This document shows positions 60,603 to 64,000 of a stretch of DNA of 64,000 nucleotides, one piece after another. The position numbers and the translations under genes are program-made. Under the pieces are notes generated by a model. That model saw only the letters and a program-made list of their open reading frames with translations. It did not search any database and was not told where the DNA came from. The stretch's first letter is position 1. Each line of letters opens with the position of its first letter. The stretch spans positions 62,001 through 126,000 of the forward strand of contig FPJT01000008.1 in NCBI GenBank assembly GCA_900119535.1, written 5' to 3'. The stretch comes from Ruminococcus sp. XPD3002 (GTDB lineage Bacteria; Bacillota; Clostridia; Oscillospirales; Ruminococcaceae).

Positions 60603-62648
60603 TTATTTTTTACGTTCTGCGGCATCTCCGCAGAGTTCCCTTAGTCTGACCAGTACAGGAGCAGATGCAAGGTCTGCACGTTCTGTAACTCTGACACGTG
60701 ATACGTTCATATCCGCTGAATTCACACGGATAAGTCCGAGCTGACGGAGTGCTTCGACTGCTACAGCAAAGCGGCAGTAATTCAGTCTCAGGTCGCTGAG
60801 ACGAATGAACAGCGTGTCGAAGTTGGTACCTGTCTCGTTAATGCCTTTATAGACCTTGATGACGTCTTCACGGGAAGGCATCATGCTCGGGTAGTAATTT
60901 TTCGGAAGCTCCTCATTACGAAGGAAAGCCTCGAAAACGTCCCTGCCTGCAAAGTATTTGCTCTGAGTGAATACGTGGGGGCGTATATCACTGACGAAAA
61001 TGCTTGGGGATATGTTCCCTCTGAACTCATTAACGCCGAGCGAAACTATCATATCACAGATATCGCCCTTTTTCACAGTGAGCTGCGAGGGACTGCACCT
61101 GAATACCAGAGCCTCGGCAGTGGTGTATCCGAGTTTCAGCCTTAGCTTGGAGTGTGCGCCCTCTGAAAGGGGAAATATATCCATTACCTGAGCATTTTCT
61201 ATGTAGAAAAGCGGTTTTTCGTTGTCCATACCGAATGGTTCAAGGACGGAAAGTCCGCGGATATTATCGATGTCCAGTTCTTCGGGAGTAAGCTGTGCAT
61301 CTGCGGAAAGCTCTGCAACAGGCATCGTTTTATGGTTCTCCAGAGCGTATTTTTCAAGAAGCCTGCGGAACTCATCAGCCTGTCCCTCTTTTATTGTGAA
61401 ACCGCCTGCACCGGGATGTCCGCCGAACTTGACGAGGGTATCGGCGGCATATGTAAGCGCTCCGAATACCGAGAATTCAGCGAATGAACGTGCCGAACCC
61501 CGTATCTCGCCGTTATCTTCGGAAGCGATGAAGCAAGGCTTTCCGAACTGCTCCATTATACGTGAAGCGACGATACCTATAACGCCGTGGTGCCAGTTCT
61601 TTCCGCAGATGAAAATGATTCTGCCGCGGATGAGGTCTGGGCTGGCATCTATCATGTCATAGACCTCGGAAATAATGGCGTTTTCCGCATCCTTGCGCTC
61701 GTTGTTCAGTCGGTCCAGCTCACGGGCAATGGGAAGAGCCTCGTCGTAGTCCTCACACAGGAACAGCTTAAGAGCGGTAAGAGGTGAACCGAAGCGTCCT
61801 GATGCGTTTATGCGCGGTGCAAGTCCGAATCCCACGGCTCTTGAATCGATAGCCTTTTCTGTAAGACCGCTTACTTCTTTCAGAGCGATAAGTGCGGGAC
61901 GATCCGTATTGTTTATGAGTTCCATACCGTAAGCGGCAATGAATCTGTTCTCGCCCTTAAGGCTGACTATGTCCGCTATTGTCGCTATTGCTGCAAGGTC
62001 GCCGAACTGTTCAAGCGCCATTGTGTAGTCACCTCCGTCGAGGGCAGCAACAAGTTTCAGTGCTATGACTGCACCGCAGGCGTACTTGAAGGGGGAGAAG
62101 CAGTCGTGTCTGTGGGGATCCACAACAGCCTCTGCACGGGGAAGTGTATCTCCCTGTTGGTGGTGGTCTGTGACGATGAGTTTCATTCCGAGAGCGTAGA
62201 TGTATTCGGCTTCGGAAATAGCGGTTATACCGTTATCAACAGTGATTATCATGTTAACTCCGCTGTCGGAGAGTTTATCTATGGCAGTTGTATTAAGACC
62301 GTATCCCTCGTTTCGTTCGGGGATATAGTACATTACGTCCGCACCTATTTCGGTGAGGTAAGAATAGAGTATTGCTGTGGACATTATACCGTCGCAGTCA
62401 TAATCGCCGTAAATGCACAGCTTCATTCCCGAGTCTATGGCGTTATTGACAGCGTCCGCAGCTTTCTGCATGTCCTTTATGAGGAAAGAATCTGAAAGTC
62501 CCTCTGCCTGAAGGTCATTGATGACGGATTCAGGGGAAGAATAGCCTTTTGAAGCAAGTACGGCAGCTGTAAGGGTACTTACGCCGCATCCGAAAGTCAG
62601 CGCAGAAACTGTTTTGCGTTCTGGGATGCGGATATTCCATTTTTTCAT
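60603..62648 (-). CDS. recJ: Single-strand-specific exonuclease RecJ
   Basis: 681 residues. DHH-family motifs: GDYDCDGIMST (about 79), TVDNGI, VTDHHQQGD (about 158) and GFGLAPRINASGRF; DHHA1 GGHPGAGGFTIKEG near 415. It degrades 5' ends of ssDNA in recombination repair. Head of the recJ-rel-MBL-hemZ run with a promoter at 62686-62714. Confidence 0.94.
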   Translation of the reverse strand: MKKWNIRIPERKTVSALTFGCGVSTLTAAVLASKGYSSPESVINDLQAEGLSDSFLIKDMQKAADAVNNAIDSGMKLCIYGDYDCDGIMSTAILYSYLTEIGADVMYYIPERNEGYGLNTTAIDKLSDSGVNMIITVDNGITAISEAEYIYALGMKLIVTDHHQQGDTLPRAEAVVDPHRHDCFSPFKYACGAVIALKLVAALDGGDYTMALEQFGDLAAIATIADIVSLKGENRFIAAYGMELINNTDRPALIALKEVSGLTEKAIDSRAVGFGLAPRINASGRFGSPLTALKLFLCEDYDEALPIARELDRLNNERKDAENAIISEVYDMIDASPDLIRGRIIFICGKNWHHGVIGIVASRIMEQFGKPCFIASEDNGEIRGSARSFAEFSVFGALTYAADTLVKFGGHPGAGGFTIKEGQADEFRRLLEKYALENHKTMPVAELSADAQLTPEELDIDNIRGLSVLEPFGMDNEKPLFYIENAQVMDIFPLSEGAHSKLRLKLGYTTAEALVFRCSPSQLTVKKGDICDMIVSLGVNEFRGNISPSIFVSDIRPHVFTQSKYFAGRDVFEAFLRNEELPKNYYPSMMPSREDVIKVYKGINETGTNFDTLFIRLSDLRLNYCRFAVAVEALRQLGLIRVNSADMNVSRVRVTERADLASAPVLVRLRELCGDAAERKK

Positions 62649-62685
62649 TTATAAGCTCCTATACGATTCCAATTTATTACTTATT

Positions 62686-62714
62686 ATTATATCATTAAGG
62701 TCTGATTATTTCAA
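62686..62714 (-). promoter_or_regulatory. Promoter of the recJ operon
   Basis: Minus strand TTGAAA (62709-62714), 17 bases, TATAAT (62686-62691). Confidence 0.78.
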
Positions 62715-62793
62715 TAGCGGCTGAAAAAATCGTCAGTTTATCCTAAATGGGGTGTTGATAATTCATGACGGATATGATTTTTAACATTACAAA

Positions 62794-62827
62794 GCAAAAA
62801 GCGCGTATCGAAGGACGGTACGCGCTA
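62794..62827 (-). terminator. Terminator of sigE
   Basis: AGCGCGTA and TACGCGCT pair around CCGTCCTTCGA-type loop, followed on the minus strand by TTTTTG. It lies just after the sigE stop. Confidence 0.7.
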
Positions 62828-62831
62828 ACGC

Positions 62832-63530
62832 TCATGACAGACTTTCAAGTCTTACACGAAGCTTCTTGATGATTTTTTTCTCCAGTCTTGATATGTAGGA
62901 CTGGGATATGCCTATTATGTCCGCCACTTCCTTTTGCGTTTTCTCTTTGCCGTCAAGGAGTCCGAAGCGCATTTCCATTATCTCGCGCTCACGTCCACCG
63001 AGCTCCGCAACAGCATCACGGAGCATTGTGCGTTCAGCTTCGTTTTCTATGCCTTTGCTGACGATATCATCATCTGTGCCGAGAACATCCGACAGCAGGA
63101 GTTCGTTGCCGTCATAGTCGGTGTTAAGCGGTTCATCGATAGACAGGTCTCCGCGGTACTGTGAAGCTTTCCGCAGGAACATGAGTATCTCGTTCTCTAT
63201 GCACCTTGAAGCGTATGTCGCAAGCTTTATGTTCTTGGTGGGACAGAAGGTGTTCACAGCCTTTATGAGGCCGATAGTGCCTATGGAGACAAGATCCTCG
63301 ATGCCTATGCCTGTGGACTCGAACTTCTTTGCGATATAGACCACAAGACGAAGATTGTGAACTATGAGAGTTTTACGGGCTTCGGTGTCATCCTCCATAA
63401 GACGGCAGAATACCTCCTGTTCCTCTTGCTTTGTCAGAGGCGGAGGGAGTGTGTCGGAACCGTTGACGTAGTGGACGTTTCCCGTAAAGAAGCGCTGTAT
63501 GCACTCTTTTAGTTTTTGCAGTATATTCAT
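62832..63530 (-). CDS. sigE: Sporulation sigma factor SigE
   Basis: 232 residues. Pro-region of about 25 residues ([20 protein letters not shown]), region 2 [20 protein letters not shown], then [13 protein letters not shown], region 4 [20 protein letters not shown] and [19 protein letters not shown]. Length fits the mother-cell sigma factor, made inactive and cut by SpoIIGA encoded just upstream. Indicates a spore-former or its relative. Confidence 0.92.
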   Translation of the reverse strand: MNILQKLKECIQRFFTGNVHYVNGSDTLPPPLTKQEEQEVFCRLMEDDTEARKTLIVHNLRLVVYIAKKFESTGIGIEDLVSIGTIGLIKAVNTFCPTKNIKLATYASRCIENEILMFLRKASQYRGDLSIDEPLNTDYDGNELLLSDVLGTDDDIVSKGIENEAERTMLRDAVAELGGREREIMEMRFGLLDGKEKTQKEVADIIGISQSYISRLEKKIIKKLRVRLESLS

Positions 63531-63547
63531 GTTTTCTCCTTTCGTTT

Positions 63548-64000
63548 CTAAAGTATTTTAGGGTTGAAAATCGCTTTTCCGCCGGTCCTGCCGAAGCCGA
63601 TAAGCACTTCCGCTGACTTGCGGCGGCTGTTCCTCATATCCTTTATTATCACTTCATCGGGACGGAATACGGGTATCACTCCTTCTGCTGAGACAGTCGA
63701 GCAGGGGATAATGCGGAACCCCTTCGGCAATTCGGTCATTGTCAGTTCTGAAATCCCGGTTATACGGTACGAGTCGGCAGTATCGCAAATTATGACGGGA
63801 CTACCTGTAAACAGGTCCACAAGAGCGTTACCTGTATCAGCAAGTCCTTCAAGTGAAGTGACCCTTTCGCCGTATCGTATCAGGACCTGATAGCAGCCTT
63901 CCTCACATGGAGTTGAATCGGTAAAACGCCTGAATACGGACACTCCTGCGTATGCTGCGGCAGTAGTCACAACGAGGAGTATGAGTGAGAAGTCTATGTA
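63548..64000 (-). CDS. spoIIGA: SpoIIGA, sigma-E processing peptidase (5' end outside window)
   Basis: About 150 C-terminal residues; the frame stays open to the window edge with further hydrophobic residues ([17 protein letters not shown]), the end of the membrane domain. [17 protein letters not shown] carries the aspartic-protease D-T-G motif. The dimer cleaves pro-SigE at the septum. Stop is 18 bases before the sigE start. Confidence 0.9.
   Translation of the reverse strand, partial: YIDFSLILLVVTTAAAYAGVSVFRRFTDSTPCEEGCYQVLIRYGERVTSLEGLADTGNALVDLFTGSPVIICDTADSYRITGISELTMTELPKGFRIIPCSTVSAEGVIPVFRPDEVIIKDMRNSRRKSAEVLIGFGRTGGKAIFNPKIL

Noticed and set aside
1..64000. tRNA or rRNA genes
   Set aside because: No cloverleaf-like sequences with T-loop GGTTCGA patterns or rRNA segments were seen in reading both strands.

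Overview
The window reads as a Firmicutes (Clostridia, Oscillospiraceae/Ruminococcus-like) chromosome segment carrying a complete siphovirus-type prophage. The taxonomic hint comes from the right flank: a minus-strand run of sigE and a partial spoIIGA, then recJ, a bifunctional rel, a metallo-beta-lactamase-fold hydrolase, hemZ-like, a putative lipoprotein gene and an rlmD/rumA-type rRNA methyltransferase, all with GGAGG-type ribosome binding sites and sigma-A-like promoters. This is inference from gene content; no rRNA or tRNA is present.

Layout. 1-6.9 kb (minus strand): a defence island with a type I restriction specificity subunit (cut by the window edge), its HsdM, a 38-residue remnant of a different HsdM, a Hachiman-like HamB helicase and HamA-like protein, and a small XRE regulator with a palindromic operator at its promoter. 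7.2-18.0 kb (plus): early and replication module: small ORFs, a sigma-region-4-like protein behind a leader with an intrinsic terminator, DUF2800, DUF2815, family A DNA polymerase, D5/P4-type primase-helicase, VRR-NUC, SNF2 helicase and a DUF1492 late regulator. 18.0-34.3 kb: late module: promoter plus attenuator, HNH, probable cos site, small terminase, DNA methyltransferase, [accessory cluster], large terminase, [accessory genes], portal, ClpP-like protease, capsid, connectors, major tail protein and a tail chaperone with a -1 frameshift signal. 35.4-47.8 kb: tape measure, Dit, baseplate/fibre genes, holin and a two-domain endolysin. 49.5-53.2 kb: a SHOCT-like small gene and three overlapping serine-recombinase-family genes. 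54.1-64 kb: host genes.

The unusual feature is the amount of cargo and how it is wired. In 21.2-28.1 kb, seven copies of one promoter element (TTGATA or TTGCTA, 17-nt spacer ending AGAGT, TAATAT) each precede one or a few small genes, including a glutamine-synthetase-like amidoligase and a gamma-glutamylcyclotransferase-like protein. An eighth copy lies directly before the serine recombinases. Separately, six further cargo genes have their own near-consensus TTGACA/TTGACT-TATAAT promoters and interrupt the packaging, tail and lysis modules, four on the minus strand. They encode a small membrane protein, a small acidic protein, an EamA transporter, a CPA1-type antiporter behind a fluoride riboswitch, an arylamine N-acetyltransferase and a PPOX-fold flavoprotein. 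A SUKH-family protein lies at the recombinase end. The result looks like a prophage whose structural operon has repeatedly accepted autonomous expression cassettes.
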